Positions 1-8,813 of a stretch of DNA of 64,000 nt are shown here, in pieces; position 1 is the first letter of the stretch; every line of letters begins with the position of its first letter. The notes under the pieces are model-generated. The model did not search any database. It worked only from the letters and a program-made list of their open reading frames with translations, and was not told where the DNA came from. The DNA comes from Ruminococcaceae bacterium FB2012 (GTDB lineage: Bacteria; Bacillota; Clostridia; Oscillospirales; Ruminococcaceae). Position numbers and translations under genes: made by a program. The stretch spans positions 62,001 to 126,000 of the forward strand of contig FMXS01000010.1 in the NCBI GenBank assembly GCA_900104495.1. Direction: 5' to 3'.

Positions 1-378
1 TGAAGCGACAGCCTTCTTTGCTGCTTGTATTTCTTCTGTCGGATCATTTAAATCGTAATTCGTTTTGCCAAACATAAAGAGCTTACGAGCAAATGTGGTA
101 ATCTTTCTGACCGTTGACGGCAACAGTTCCTTACCGAATGAGCCTTTGACTGTGGACATTTGTTCTTCAAATCTCTGCCAATTATCAGGAGTGATATCAT
201 TGATCTTTCGGTCTCCGAATGGGGCTTTGACATACATCCTGTAATCGGAAGTATAACGCTGAATAGTTGAGGGCTGAAGTTCTTCGGCTTTCACAGCAAT
301 CCAAATGTCAAATAATTCCTGAAAGGTCATATCTGATTTGGAAGGCTTTTTCTTGTCCTTGGGGCTCTGTTTTCTCAT
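1..378 (-). CDS. tyrosine recombinase/integrase, N-terminal part, cut by window start
   Basis: The minus strand stays open from an ATG at 378 to the window edge (126 codons, starting MRKQSPKDKKKPSK). A CAGGAG ribosome site lies just upstream. After a basic N-terminus, residues about 17-110 (TFQELFDIW, then STIQRYTSDYRMYVK, then ITPDNWQRF) match the SAM-like core-binding domain of phage and ICE integrases. The catalytic R-H-R-H-Y domain would lie outside the window, so activity cannot be judged. A good promoter lies at 449-477. It could be the integrase of this or a neighbouring element. Family call is by motif recognition. Confidence 0.75.
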   Translation of the reverse strand, partial: MRKQSPKDKKKPSKSDMTFQELFDIWIAVKAEELQPSTIQRYTSDYRMYVKAPFGDRKINDITPDNWQRFEEQMSTVKGSFGKELLPSTVRKITTFARKLFMFGKTNYDLNDPTEEIQAAKKAVAS

Positions 379-448
379 TTGATGCTCCTGAAACAATTGT
401 TATCGACTGGACTTATAGCTGTATTTAGAGATAATTATACTTATATAC

Positions 449-477
449 ATTATACCACCAAATCGTCAATTTGTCAA
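449..477 (-). promoter_or_regulatory. sigma-A promoter for the integrase
   Basis: On the minus strand a perfect TTGACA (472-477) and a perfect TATAAT (449-454) are separated by 17 bases. It lies about 70 bases upstream of the integrase ATG. Confidence 0.75.
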
Positions 478-644
478 CGAAAATAGTATAAATTATCGTT
501 TCAAAACAAAATAATTTTATTATAAGTTTATAAATATAATCAAAGAATAAAATTGGCAGAAATTAGTGTTTGTTTTGCTTGCGGAGGAGGGGATTGGCTG
601 TGCATAATTCATTCATTTTCGTAAGCAGATGTATGCATGCGGCG

Positions 645-945
645 CTTGTAAATGTGTACTATGAAAAGCGAGGGCTTGACAGGAATCTGATCCTGACACT
701 CGGGAACTGCGGTTTCATCGAAAAGAACCAGCCCGTCGTGTTCAACGGGTTCACCGGGTCCGGCAAGAGTTACCTGGCGTGTGCCATCGGCAGACAGGCT
801 TGTATGCAAGGGTTCCGCACAAGATACATCCGTGTTCCCAATCTGATGCAGCTACTCAGTGAGGCATCGCTTGATGTTCACGGCAGAGCCAAGCTCCTGA
901 AAAAGTTTAGCGGCTACCGTCTGCTGATCCTTGACGAATGGCTAC
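645..945 (+). pseudogene. IstB-like ATPase fragment (IS21 family helper), truncated
   Basis: The reading frame codes for an IstB-type segment: EKRGLDRNLIL, a Walker A loop GFTGSGKS, the LACAIGRQAC helix and a Walker B strand LLILDEW. IstB is the AAA+ helper of IS21 transposases, normally about 250 residues. Here the N-terminal domain is replaced by unrelated sequence and homology stops just after Walker B. The frame then runs into a segment (LTHDKVRVMFINGKTVKIE) of the kind usually found ahead of ICE serine recombinases. No IstA is present. It is read as a dead scar of an IS21 insertion or deletion. Confidence 0.65.
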
Positions 946-1026
946 TCAATATCTATCTTACACACGACAAAGTGCGGGTCATGTTCATCAACGGAAAGAC
1001 CGTTAAAATCGAAAGGAGCAATTAAA

Positions 1027-2344
1027 ATGAGTAACATAAAAACAGCAGAAAACGCAAGACTTATCCCTGCGAAAACGAGGGAAGAGCTGATCCCCTGCGG
1101 CAAACATCTGCGTGCGGCGGCCTACTGCCGGGTATCGACAGGGGATGCCGAGCAACTAAACAGCTTTGAAACACAGATTACTTACTACACCGACTACATC
1201 GGTTCAAAGCCCGAATGGACAATGGTGGGAATCTTCGCGGACGAGGGAATCAGCGGAACGCAGATTGATAAGCGCGTACAGTTCAACAAGATGATCCGCC
1301 AATGCAGACGGGGAAAGATAGACCTTATCCTCTGTAAGTCAATCAGCCGTTTTGCCCGAAACACCGTGGATTGCCTCGATTATGTGCGTGAGCTGAAGAG
1401 ACTCGGTGTGGCGGTACAGTTTGAAAAGGAGAATATCAACACGCTGTCTGTCAGCTCGGAGTTTGCAATTACGCTGTATGCCAGCATGAGCCGCAACATA
1501 ATTTTGGGCATCGAAAAGTCGTTCCGGGAGGGACGGGTACGCTATCAGATGCGGCAGACGTTGGGCTACAGGCTTGTTGACGGCAGGCCAATTATTGTTG
1601 AGGACGAGGCAGAAACGGTGCGAGAGATCTTTCGGCTGTTTGCAGACGGGATGAGCATACACAGGATCGCTATGCTGCTGACCGAGCGCGGCGCGAAGCG
1701 CAGAAACGGCAGTACGATCTGGGACAGGTACAACGTTAATATTATTCTGAAAAATGAGAAATATGTGGCCGATGCGGTGCTGCAAAAGTCATTCACAGTG
1801 GATTGTCTGACCCACAGCAGGGTGAAAAATAACGGTCAAAGGCCGAAATATCTGGTACAGAACTGCCACGATCCAATAATAGACCGAGAGACCTGGAACA
1901 AGGTGCAATGGGAACTTTCCCGTAGAAGTGTAGCAGCAAAGTCCGTCAATGCCAAACACACACAGCGGGCGCTATCGCACAGAATATGCCCTAAGCGAGC
2001 TGCTGTTTTGCGGGAAGTGCGGCGCAAATTAACGTCGGGTGATCTGGCGCTCGGGCAGTAAGCGCTATGCCGTGTGGCGGTGTCGGAATGCCCTTGACGG
2101 CGGGAAAGCAAGGTGCGATTCACCAAGCATACACGAGGACAGACTGCACAGCGTTATCCTTCAAGCGATAAATGAAAAGCACTCCGCAGGCGATGGTACG
2201 CCTGCGGAGTGCTTTGATGATGTGAGGGTGAGGCAAGCTGTGGAAGCCATTGAAGTGAAATCTTCAAGGAATATTAAGATATATTTATGCGGTGTAGAAA
2301 ACGCAGAGACAATAGGTTCATGGAATCAGCCAATGAATGGATAG
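1027..2344 (+). pseudogene. large serine recombinase, decayed by frameshift and stop
   Basis: The start ATG at 1027 gives MSNIKTAENARLIPAK. The catalytic domain has the AAYCRVST motif (Ser37), EGISGT and SKSISRFARN, followed by a recombinase domain (GYRLVDGRPIIVEDEAETVREIFRLF). Compared with the intact recombinase at 57.4 kb it lacks about eight residues of the long helix (the AQAESESIS stretch). A one-base shift near 1955-1962 moves the zinc-ribbon part (YALSELLFCGKCGAN) to another frame. That frame is then broken by TAA at 2030-2032, where a Tyr codon is expected, before RRVIWRSGSKRYAVWRC resumes. The tail past about 2190 is short. It is surely inactive. Confidence 0.85.
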
Positions 2345-2362
2345 TTGATGTGATGTAAAAAG

Positions 2363-2384
2363 AACCCCCTCCGGAGAGGGGGTT
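2363..2384. terminator. bidirectional intrinsic terminator
   Basis: AACCCCCTC and GAGGGGGTT pair around a short loop, with T-rich flanks in both directions. It separates the convergent recombinase pseudogene and surface-protein gene. Confidence 0.7.
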
Positions 2385-2421
2385 GATTTTTAAGTTGCTT
2401 GTTATTAATTCAAAATCTAAA

Positions 2422-3612
2422 TTAGGAATTAGCAGTCAGAGGATCCTTTGTGAATTTCAGGCTGATGTTCCAGTCCTGATTAGCATTCTCGTTCCAGCAG
2501 TTGGCGTCTTCACCTTCGAGCCATACACGGATGATAAGTTTCTTTGCAGTACCAAATGTTGCTCCATTACCAGCAGGAAGAGTAACAACATCATTACCGG
2601 CAGCACCATTATTCTGTGTGATTGTTGCCCATGCACCTGCATTTGAAGTGCCAGTACCAGAAACAGCATATATAGGTGCAGGAGTTGTTGCAATAGACGC
2701 TCTCAGGTTATAGTTGTAAGAATCGAGAATGTTAGCATCATCACTATGTGTCGGATACAAAGTTGCACGGTGAGCATCATCCTGAGTACCGATAGTATCT
2801 CCGCCGTCCTTCAAGGTTAAGCAACCCTTATCAGCCGCATAGGATTCAACAGGATTTTCACCTTCGGACAAACTTGTACTCAATATCGCCACACGAACAG
2901 CCTGATAAAGATCATCGTTATCACTCTTACCCTCTTCAGTCTTATCGCAAACATAGCCATATACGTAGATAGTCTGATCATTGGAAGATGATGTTCTCAG
3001 CCAAACCGGAATATCAACGTAATATCCATCGTCATTTGTTAAATTCCATGCTGTAGAAGCGGAGTAAGTATCGCCTGTATCTCCTGTTTTCCACTTATCG
3101 TCAGCACCAGTAATAATATGAGCAACTGCACTTGCATCGTCATTTCCGTTGACAGCAGCAGCTGTACCTGTACCATAGGCAGTTTTACCAGCAGCAGCCT
3201 GATAGAACTTCGCACCTGTTTTCATTGTTCTGCCTACGCCAGCAGCATCTGCTGTGAAATAAACATTTGCGCCGTCTGTAGAAGAAGCAGGAATCAGCTT
3301 GCCGAATCTGTAATAGTGGGAGATATCACCTATATTTGCCCAGTCAGTATCTACCGCGGGAGCAGCTCCGGTCAAATAACCACCACTCTTAGTAAGTGAA
3401 TTATCTTCGGAAGGAGAACCGATTGCGCCGAATGAAAGCTGAATATCTTCAGGTGTGGTCGCTGTCATCTGAATGTTCTTAACCTCAACCTCACGGCTCA
3501 TCGTGAACCATGCATACGTGGCCGTCGAGAGTGTTACCGCCGAAACGGTGAGCATTGCTATTGCGGATATCAGCTTTTTCTTAGCTGAGCCTTTTCTTGT
3601 TGTGTTTGCCAT
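2422..3612 (-). CDS. secreted surface protein with SipW/TasA-type signal end
   Basis: This is a 396-residue protein. Residues 1-38 form a basic then hydrophobic signal (KKKLISAIAMLTVSAVTLSTA) ending in TYAWFT, the hallmark after the cleavage site in SipW-dependent, TasA/camelysin-like and related clostridial surface proteins. The rest is rich in Thr, Ala, Asp and Gly with no Cys pairs or enzyme motif, and closes with a conserved RVWLEGEDANCW segment near residue 365. No anchor motif follows, so it is probably released or polymerised at the surface. A paralogue lies at 55.6-56.6 kb. It has a textbook promoter (3726-3754) and a leader of about 107 bases. Function is inferred from the signal only. 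Confidence 0.7.
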   Translation of the reverse strand: MANTTRKGSAKKKLISAIAMLTVSAVTLSTATYAWFTMSREVEVKNIQMTATTPEDIQLSFGAIGSPSEDNSLTKSGGYLTGAAPAVDTDWANIGDISHYYRFGKLIPASSTDGANVYFTADAAGVGRTMKTGAKFYQAAAGKTAYGTGTAAAVNGNDDASAVAHIITGADDKWKTGDTGDTYSASTAWNLTNDDGYYVDIPVWLRTSSSNDQTIYVYGYVCDKTEEGKSDNDDLYQAVRVAILSTSLSEGENPVESYAADKGCLTLKDGGDTIGTQDDAHRATLYPTHSDDANILDSYNYNLRASIATTPAPIYAVSGTGTSNAGAWATITQNNGAAGNDVVTLPAGNGATFGTAKKLIIRVWLEGEDANCWNENANQDWNISLKFTKDPLTANS

Positions 3613-3725
3613 AATTCATTTTCCTTTCTCATCTGTTGATTTCGGCTTTGGGGTAACCGATCACCCTTCATAATTCTGTAGTTTCCATGAATAGATATTC
3701 ATTACCTATCACTTATCTTAATGGT

Positions 3726-3754
3726 ATTATACTATATTTTGTTCCTAATGTCAA
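3726..3754 (-). promoter_or_regulatory. sigma-A promoter of the surface-protein gene
   Basis: Perfect TTGACA (3749-3754, minus strand), a 17-base spacer and perfect TATAAT (3726-3731). The resulting leader is about 107 bases and contains a small hairpin (TCGG and CCGA arms). Confidence 0.8.
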
Positions 3755-4000
3755 GGGTTTTGCGATTTGTTCATATTTATAACTGGAAAATTGTTTAAAT
3801 GCACAACAATGGTATATTTTTGTATGTCATTTTCACTAGTATATTATATAATGGATTGTATATTTGTGTTAATGTGCATATATTTAACTATTCGGGCAAC
3901 TTATCTGATTTGGAAAGAGTTTGCACAAATCATAATATTTCGTTAATAAGTCAAACTAAAGCCCTGCCCAAAAGTCATCTGTTATATGAATAACAATGAA
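3755..4000. other. AT-rich gap, no gene seen
   Basis: This stretch is AT-rich and has no convincing reading frame, ribosome site or hairpin. It looks like plain spacer upstream of the surface-protein promoter. Confidence 0.5.
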
Positions 4001-4759
4001 TTAATCTCTGATAAGAACTCTTGAATTTCCAAGTTCTGTAAAACCCGCATTTTCGTATACTTTCCATACATTTAAATCCTTAGCTGCTTCGGGGTAGGTC
4101 TGCCCCTTTCTTCTTCTGCCGAGAACAATATTCAGTTTTTCTTCGTCCATAATAAATCTGATATCCCGGTCATCTAAACTGTCAGCGCCTAAGATAGATT
4201 CCTGGGCCTGAGCAAAGGCTATCTCAGCCATTTTTTCGTTGACTTTTTCAAATGCAGTCTTTTCATAAGGAAGAGGCTCCGGGTACACTGCAAGCAGATC
4301 GGGAGTATGGTGGTACAGACCGAGAAGAAACTGCGGGAGTGCCTCGATGATTCGTTGACGAAGGGAGCTATCTTGTGCCTCCTTATATAATAGTATGTCG
4401 TCAATGCAGAAAACGTCTATGATTTCGGGGTCATCAATGGAAAGCGGTAATTCATTTTCCTGCTCGAGAAGAGCAGAGATTATATATTCAGAGTATGCAT
4501 CGTGATCGTCACAGATCTGCAGCAGATCAAATCCTGCACAAGTAAGCTGTGAACCAAGAACATAGATTCCGGTTACTGTTCCAATGCGGACGGCCTGTTC
4601 AGTATCACCATTGTATATACTCTCGGCAATATCTTCATCGTCAGGAACGCCGAAAATATCAATACTGCAATCAAGGACATAATCTTTGACAGGGTCGTCA
4701 ATATCCTCGAAGACACGTTGTTCTTGCTTTGTTTCAGCAAATAGTGATTCAAAGTTCAT
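4001..4759 (-). CDS. unrecognised acidic protein, 252 residues
   Basis: I chose the ATG at 4759 (MNFESLFAE) because GGAGA lies about 9 bases upstream; the longer frame adds an unlikely N-terminus. The protein is acidic and mostly helical, without signal peptide or membrane segment. The last 20 residues (WKVYENAGFTELGNSRVLI) resemble the end of GNAT acetyltransferases, but the acetyl-CoA loop is not evident, so I do not assign that function. It sits downstream of the broken DUF6465 gene on the same strand. Confidence 0.55.
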   Translation of the reverse strand: MNFESLFAETKQEQRVFEDIDDPVKDYVLDCSIDIFGVPDDEDIAESIYNGDTEQAVRIGTVTGIYVLGSQLTCAGFDLLQICDDHDAYSEYIISALLEQENELPLSIDDPEIIDVFCIDDILLYKEAQDSSLRQRIIEALPQFLLGLYHHTPDLLAVYPEPLPYEKTAFEKVNEKMAEIAFAQAQESILGADSLDDRDIRFIMDEEKLNIVLGRRRKGQTYPEAAKDLNVWKVYENAGFTELGNSRVLIRD

Positions 4760-5174
4760 TTGGATCGGTCTCCATTCTTTTGTAATAAAAATCGGGAACA
4801 ACTGTAATTGCTGCTCCCGATAACACACGATCAAAGATCTATTTTATCTGATACGTCCGAATTAACGACATAGTAAGCTACGCCTTCCTCGGGCTTAATA
4901 TAGATCTCAACTTTTTTAACTGTTTCCTTAACGGATGCCTTGCTTGCCTTTGTAACTTTTTTTGTGATTTCTGCTATGTCATACTCATTACCGGCAAACT
5001 GAACCTTAACTGTAGTCTTAGGCTCCGTTTTCTTAGCAGGAGCTTTCTTGGCAGGGACCTTCTTTGCAGGCTTCTTTTCTACGGGCTTGGGAGCTTCAGC
5101 AGGAGCAGCAGCCTCGGTCTTTGCCTCTGCAGCAGCTTCTTTCTTGACCTCTGCAACAGGTGCAGCTTCGGTTT

Positions 5175-5182
5175 TCTTTTTT
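5175..5182. repeat. 8-bp target site duplication of IS copy 1 (second half 6266-6273)
   Basis: TCTTTTTT occurs directly outside both ends of the element (5175-5182 and 6266-6273). An 8-bp duplication is typical of IS1595-family insertion. Confidence 0.85.
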
Positions 5183-6265
5183 ATGACTATCCCTTTCCCT
5201 CACCACCAACCACACTTAACCGCCGGGCAGAACACCGCTGCATTCAGCAGGCGCTCAAACATACTCTCCCGGTACATCCGGCGGTTGAACCGGAAGCAGA
5301 ACTCGTCAAGATACAGCTGCAAATGCACCCGCTCCGCACCGTGATAGGTACCGATGATAAACGCTTTGAAATTCGATATGAAGGTGTGCAGCGTTACAAG
5401 TTCCGTGCCGGCGGGATCAAAGGTCTTGAAATGGTGAAAATACTTCTCCGCGAGGCCTTTCTTGTAGGATTTCGCATTGTCGCTGCTGATGTGCGTTCCC
5501 TCGGCTATGCTGCGACGTGCGAATTTGCCGACTGTGATGCTCTTTAAATTCGGCATTACCGCCATTTTTGCATATCTCGGATAACCCTCCGCAGTCTTTG
5601 AAACAGCCACCATTATCTTCGCTTTTTCAGTTCCACGCCCGCGCTTCTTGCCGTGCGTAGCCGTGCCGAGATAGGTGTCATCGAGCTCCACAAAGCCGTC
5701 CAGCAGATACCTGCTCTCGCGGTGGCTCATTGCGATACGCAGACGGTGGAGGATATACCACGCAGTCTTGTAGGTCACGCGAAGCTTTGTCATCAGCTGG
5801 ACCGCCGAGCAGCCGCGCTTATCGACCGTGAACAGATACATCGCCCAGAGCCACAGATTGAGCTTGATGTGCGTCCCGTGAAATACTGTGCCGCTGGTCG
5901 CGGAGATCTGTTTGCGGCAGGATTTGCAGCGGTAAAGGCCTCGGGTTCGTACCATGCCGAGCTGAGTCCCGCCGCAGTGCGGGCAGACAAACCCATGCGG
6001 GAAGCGGAGCCGGAAGAACAGCTCGCGGCAGCTCTCCTCGGAGCTGTATCGAGTTGAGAAATCGACGATGCTGAATTTAGCCTTTGGGAACACTGACATA
6101 ACGGTCAACCACCTTTTTGCGTTTCGTTATGTCTATTATAGCATATTATTTTTCATTTGTGGGGAAATATTTTGGACAGTTGGGGGCTGACACAGCGCTA
6201 TTTAAAGGCTTTAAGGTGTTGGGATTGTGATATAGGGGCTTGGTGAGGGAAAGGGATAGTCAGAT
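5183..6265 (-). mobile_element. IS1595-family insertion sequence, copy 1 (1083 bp)
   Basis: The ends carry a 21-bp perfect inverted repeat beginning GACTATCCCTTTCCC, offset by two bases at the right end. One transposase gene fills it, and 8-bp direct repeats flank it. A second copy of identical length and nearly identical sequence is at 54194-55276, so transposition was recent. It interrupts the DUF6465 gene. Confidence 0.9.
5200..6099 (-). CDS. IS1595-family transposase (ISXO2-like DDE)
   Basis: About 299 residues from the ATG at 6099. A TTG at 6108 is also in frame but lies too near the AAAGGTGGT ribosome site. The N-terminal zinc ribbon has CPHC and CKSC pairs (residues about 38-63). The DDE core begins with VELDDTYLG and continues with SSDNAKSY. 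It catalyses cut-and-paste or copy-type movement of the element. It differs from the copy at 54.2 kb by about one residue (SKTAEG against SKSAEG), so both are probably functional. Confidence 0.9.
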   Translation of the reverse strand: MSVFPKAKFSIVDFSTRYSSEESCRELFFRLRFPHGFVCPHCGGTQLGMVRTRGLYRCKSCRKQISATSGTVFHGTHIKLNLWLWAMYLFTVDKRGCSAVQLMTKLRVTYKTAWYILHRLRIAMSHRESRYLLDGFVELDDTYLGTATHGKKRGRGTEKAKIMVAVSKTAEGYPRYAKMAVMPNLKSITVGKFARRSIAEGTHISSDNAKSYKKGLAEKYFHHFKTFDPAGTELVTLHTFISNFKAFIIGTYHGAERVHLQLYLDEFCFRFNRRMYRESMFERLLNAAVFCPAVKCGWW

Positions 6266-6318
6266 TCTTTTTTGTGGGCATAATGATTACCTACTTTCTG
6301 ATATTTTTAGATAGCTTT

Positions 6319-6347
6319 ATTATAACGTTTTTCCATGAATTTGTCAA
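6319..6347 (-). promoter_or_regulatory. sigma-A promoter of the split DUF6465 gene
   Basis: TTGACA (6342-6347) and TATAAT (6319-6324) on the minus strand with a 17-base spacer. It overlaps the end of the upstream DUF1273 gene region. Confidence 0.75.
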
Positions 6348-6349
6348 TA

Positions 6350-6847
6350 TCATTTATATATTGTTGGTGTCTTGTAAAGATTACATATTTTGATTCCTTT
6401 TCTCTCTGCCATTCTGACGGTCTGTCCGGTTCCGCTGCGGTTGTCGTTTTCATTCCAATAGCAGATGCAGAGGGTGTCGGCAAGGTCAACGAGCCTTTGG
6501 TTACGATCTTTCATGCAGCCGTCATAGTATCTATCGGATATGACCGTAATGCTATCTGCACGGTTCAGAATATCATCAAAAACTGCCTTATCCTCATCAC
6601 TCCACTTTATTACCATTTCCGGTATCGGGCAAGGGAGTACAAGGTGCAGATGGACAGATCCGTATTTTTTCTTCAATCGCAGCACTCGCAAAGCAGCTAT
6701 CATATCAAATCCGACTGCTCCGCCTACATAAAAATCCATTGCTTTATAGTCCGTTACTGCCTTTTCAATTGCTCTGTCGAGCCGTCTGTAAAGGTTGCTC
6801 AACGGTTCTTTAATGCTCCTATGACCTGTAAAACAAACTCCTGACAC
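6350..6847 (-). CDS. DUF1273/YpsA-like SLOG-family protein
   Basis: GTG at 6847 (VSGVCFTGHRSIKE) is preferred because a GGGGGG ribosome site lies 7 bases upstream; 166 residues. CFTGHR near the start, YVGGAVGFDMIAA and LHLVLPCP are the signature of the DUF1273 branch of the SLOG (Rossmann-like, nucleotide-binding) superfamily, which includes YpsA. Members are often linked to mobile elements and nucleotide signalling; the ligand is unknown. It is divergently arranged with the XRE regulator at 6967, so it is probably its target. Confidence 0.7.
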   Translation of the reverse strand: MSGVCFTGHRSIKEPLSNLYRRLDRAIEKAVTDYKAMDFYVGGAVGFDMIAALRVLRLKKKYGSVHLHLVLPCPIPEMVIKWSDEDKAVFDDILNRADSITVISDRYYDGCMKDRNQRLVDLADTLCICYWNENDNRSGTGQTVRMAERKGIKICNLYKTPTIYK

Positions 6848-6872
6848 ATAAACACCCCCCAATCTAACCTCT

Positions 6873-6901
6873 ATTATACGACAGAATGACCTTAAAATCA
6901 A
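6873..6901 (-). promoter_or_regulatory. promoter of the DUF1273 gene, divergent from XRE gene
   Basis: TTGATT (6896-6901), 17-base spacer, TATAAT (6873-6878) on the minus strand. On the plus strand a TATAAT at 6938-6943 without a clear -35 probably serves the XRE gene, so the two starts are close together and could share an operator. Confidence 0.65.
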
Positions 6902-6966
6902 GACATAATGTACGTTATTATTTCAGGTCAGATAGTATATAATAGGGGTTAAAGGTGGTGTTTGAT

Positions 6967-7272
6967 TTGGATATAGCCAAAAGAATAAAAACTCTCCGGG
7001 AATTAAAGGAGTTAAGCATTTACGATATGACCGTCAGGACAGGATTATCCCATAGCTGCATATTGAAGATTGAGAACGGTCAGCGGCAGCCGAATCTGAA
7101 CACCCTGACTAAGCTCTGCGAGGGTTTGGGGGTAACGCTCGGCGAGTTCTTTGCTGATGAGAGCAGCGCCGTGTTGAACGATCAGGAGCGTACTGTTGTT
7201 AAGGCTATGAAGAAGCTGTCAAAGAAGCAGAGAGATGCAGTAATTAAGTTGCTGAATTCAATGACGGAATAA
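6967..7272 (+). CDS. XRE-family helix-turn-helix regulator
   Basis: TTG at 6967 (LDIAKRIKTLRE) is the likely start because AAAGGTGGTG ends 6 bases before it; about 101 residues. Residues 5-60 form the Cro/CI helix-turn-helix (TVRTGLSHSCILKIENGQRQPNLNTL), followed by the usual GVTLGEFF segment. The C-terminal part is a short basic helix (KKLSKKQRDAVIKLL). It is a small single-domain repressor type, probably acting on its own region and the divergent DUF1273 gene. Confidence 0.8.
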   Translation: MDIAKRIKTLRELKELSIYDMTVRTGLSHSCILKIENGQRQPNLNTLTKLCEGLGVTLGEFFADESSAVLNDQERTVVKAMKKLSKKQRDAVIKLLNSMTE

Positions 7273-7310
7273 AAAACGCCGGGATATTGCTTTAGAGCAA
7301 CCTCCCGGTG
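7271..7310 (-). terminator. intrinsic terminator, mainly for the CoiA-like gene
   Basis: A stem CACCGGGA with TCCCGGCG is followed on the minus strand by TTTTTT. It sits between the convergent XRE and CoiA-like genes. Confidence 0.7.
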
Positions 7311-7335
7311 TGATATTGTTTATGTAGGACTAATA

Positions 7336-8607
7336 TCATTTATTCTTCTTGTTCTTGTATTCCCTCAGTTCGCTTTCTATTGATATGTAAGCGAGAATCC
7401 TGAAGCGTTCATCATCCTTCGGAAGACCTCTGTACTGTGACATTATGTCCAGATAGAGGTCTTTTTCTTCATCCGAAGCCTTAAACAGCTTGAATATAAG
7501 ATATCGAATAGGAGCAGCATATCCCGCAAAAGCCTCTTTCAGTTTTGCTTCAAACATTTCTCTTGTGAAAGGAGTCATCTCTACGGTAGAATTCTTGTTG
7601 ACCTTTATTTCTTGAAGATCAAAAAGCTCGTACTTGCCGTTTACCTTCATACCAATAAATTTGCCTGAACTTTTATGCAATTCTTCGGCGCTGAGAACTG
7701 TGTTTTGGCGTATCCTTATTATATCTTGTTCTTTTTTGAGCTTTTCTTCCGTTTTCTGCTGTGCTTTAAGTTCGGCTTCTTTAGCCTTCTGCTGAGCTTC
7801 ACGCTCTCGCTTTTTTTCACGAGCAAGGCGTTTCCTTTCCAATTCAGCAAGATATTGCTCATTTTCCGCTTCGATTTCATCATTTGTTCGATTTATAATT
7901 TCGGTGATAAATGACTGTTGGAAAGCAGGACCAATTATAATATCCGCTATCGGTATTTCCTGAAATGCAAATCTGCTTTTGGTTTTCAGATTTTCTATTG
8001 TCTTGAACTTGAGAAGAAGATTCGGATCGCCTGCTTTACAATACATAGCGGCATTTTGCCAATCAGCCTGCATAAGCAAGGCATCCTTGTCGAACATGGA
8101 TACAAGATCATTCATTTCGGAGGGCTCTCCGTCTATTATCCAAAGGTTGGGGATAGTCATCTGATGGAAATATATCGCATACTTGGACATCAGCTTGATA
8201 TCGGGAAAAGATCGCTTAATAAAGTTCAGAACGACAATTTCTCCATTCGGGTATTCAAAAGCTATATCGACCCAAGTACCGTCAGAAAGCCTTTTGTCCA
8301 TTGTGACAGCATAATTGCGGGGCTGCTTGCTGACGATATCATAAAAGAAGCATTTTACTTCTTCATATTCGCCGTGTTCTTTAGTGAACTGATCGTAGCT
8401 GCATACGGAGGCTTTCTGATGCCTGAAATGCTTACGGCGCTTTTCAGAACTGACAAGGGTTACCTTTTCGCCGCAGCCTTTACAGTGAAGCTCTCCCTTT
8501 GCACTAAGTTCACGGAGTTTGATTTTGTTTTCAACTATTTTGGACTCATCAGTGCCGACAAAATCATAATAGTTTATCGACTTGCCGTTATATATGCAGT
8601 ATAGCAC
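7336..8607 (-). CDS. CoiA-like protein with zinc finger, possible nuclease
   Basis: The GTG at 8607 (VLYCIYNGK) follows GAGGTG by six bases; about 423 residues. A CKGCGEKVTLVSSEKRRKHFRH motif (residues about 42-64) with later His/Cys matches the N-terminal region of competence CoiA-like proteins. A restriction-endonuclease-like region follows (SDGTWVDIAFEYPNGEIVVLNFIKR, residues about 107-131). A basic coiled coil rich in Lys/Glu/Arg spans about 250-300. CoiA proteins act with incoming DNA; here the neighbour is a type I restriction operon, so a DNA-processing or defence role is possible. That is inference. Confidence 0.6.
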   Translation of the reverse strand: MLYCIYNGKSINYYDFVGTDESKIVENKIKLRELSAKGELHCKGCGEKVTLVSSEKRRKHFRHQKASVCSYDQFTKEHGEYEEVKCFFYDIVSKQPRNYAVTMDKRLSDGTWVDIAFEYPNGEIVVLNFIKRSFPDIKLMSKYAIYFHQMTIPNLWIIDGEPSEMNDLVSMFDKDALLMQADWQNAAMYCKAGDPNLLLKFKTIENLKTKSRFAFQEIPIADIIIGPAFQQSFITEIINRTNDEIEAENEQYLAELERKRLAREKKREREAQQKAKEAELKAQQKTEEKLKKEQDIIRIRQNTVLSAEELHKSSGKFIGMKVNGKYELFDLQEIKVNKNSTVEMTPFTREMFEAKLKEAFAGYAAPIRYLIFKLFKASDEEKDLYLDIMSQYRGLPKDDERFRILAYISIESELREYKNKKNK

Positions 8608-8648
8608 CCGAAGCACCTCGTTTCTCTTATGATTTTTAGATTAAGCAT

Positions 8649-8677
8649 ATTTTATCATATCATAACAGCTATGTCAA
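8649..8677 (-). promoter_or_regulatory. promoter of the CoiA-like gene
   Basis: TTGACA (8672-8677), 17-base spacer, TAAAAT (8649-8654) on the minus strand. It is back to back with the hsd promoter 60 bases away. Confidence 0.65.
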
Positions 8678-8739
8678 TTCTTTGAGGCCACAAACACGGA
8701 AAAGCACTTAATCAGTACAATTTTCAGGACACTTAAAGA

Positions 8740-8768
8740 TTGACAGTCGGTTTTGTTTGTGGTATAAT
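8740..8768 (+). promoter_or_regulatory. promoter of the hsdMSR operon
   Basis: Perfect TTGACA (8740-8745), 17-base spacer, perfect TATAAT (8763-8768), 46 bases before the hsdM ATG. Confidence 0.8.
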
Positions 8769-8813
8769 ATGCTTGACGCATTATATTATCCTACAGAAAC
8801 GGGGTAACTGAAC

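Larger units (their letters stand above)
4831..6281 (-). pseudogene. DUF6465 family gene split by IS1595-type insertion
   Basis: The body (4831-5182) codes for an Ala/Lys/Pro-rich N-terminal tail (KKPAKKVPAKKAPAKK) followed by the compact DUF6465 domain (TTVKVQFAGNEYDIAEITKKV, then VEIYIKPEEGVAYYVV). The start lies beyond the IS: ATG at 6281 gives MPT, and removing the IS and one 8-bp repeat joins it in frame to KKKTEAAP. The restored frame is 360 bases, 119 residues plus stop, which supports the reconstruction. The insertion falls at about codon 4. The gene's own promoter (6319-6347) is intact but now reads into the IS end. Family name is from recognition; function is unknown. Confidence 0.8.

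Noticed and set aside
3613..3725. Possible riboswitch in the leader of the surface-protein gene (GGTTACC and CGATC text)
   Set aside because: It shares a few bases with the end of c-di-GMP-I motifs, but the conserved core and second stem are missing in a 107-base leader.
4001..4759. GNAT acetyltransferase
   Set aside because: Only the last 20 residues look similar; the acetyl-CoA loop was not found.
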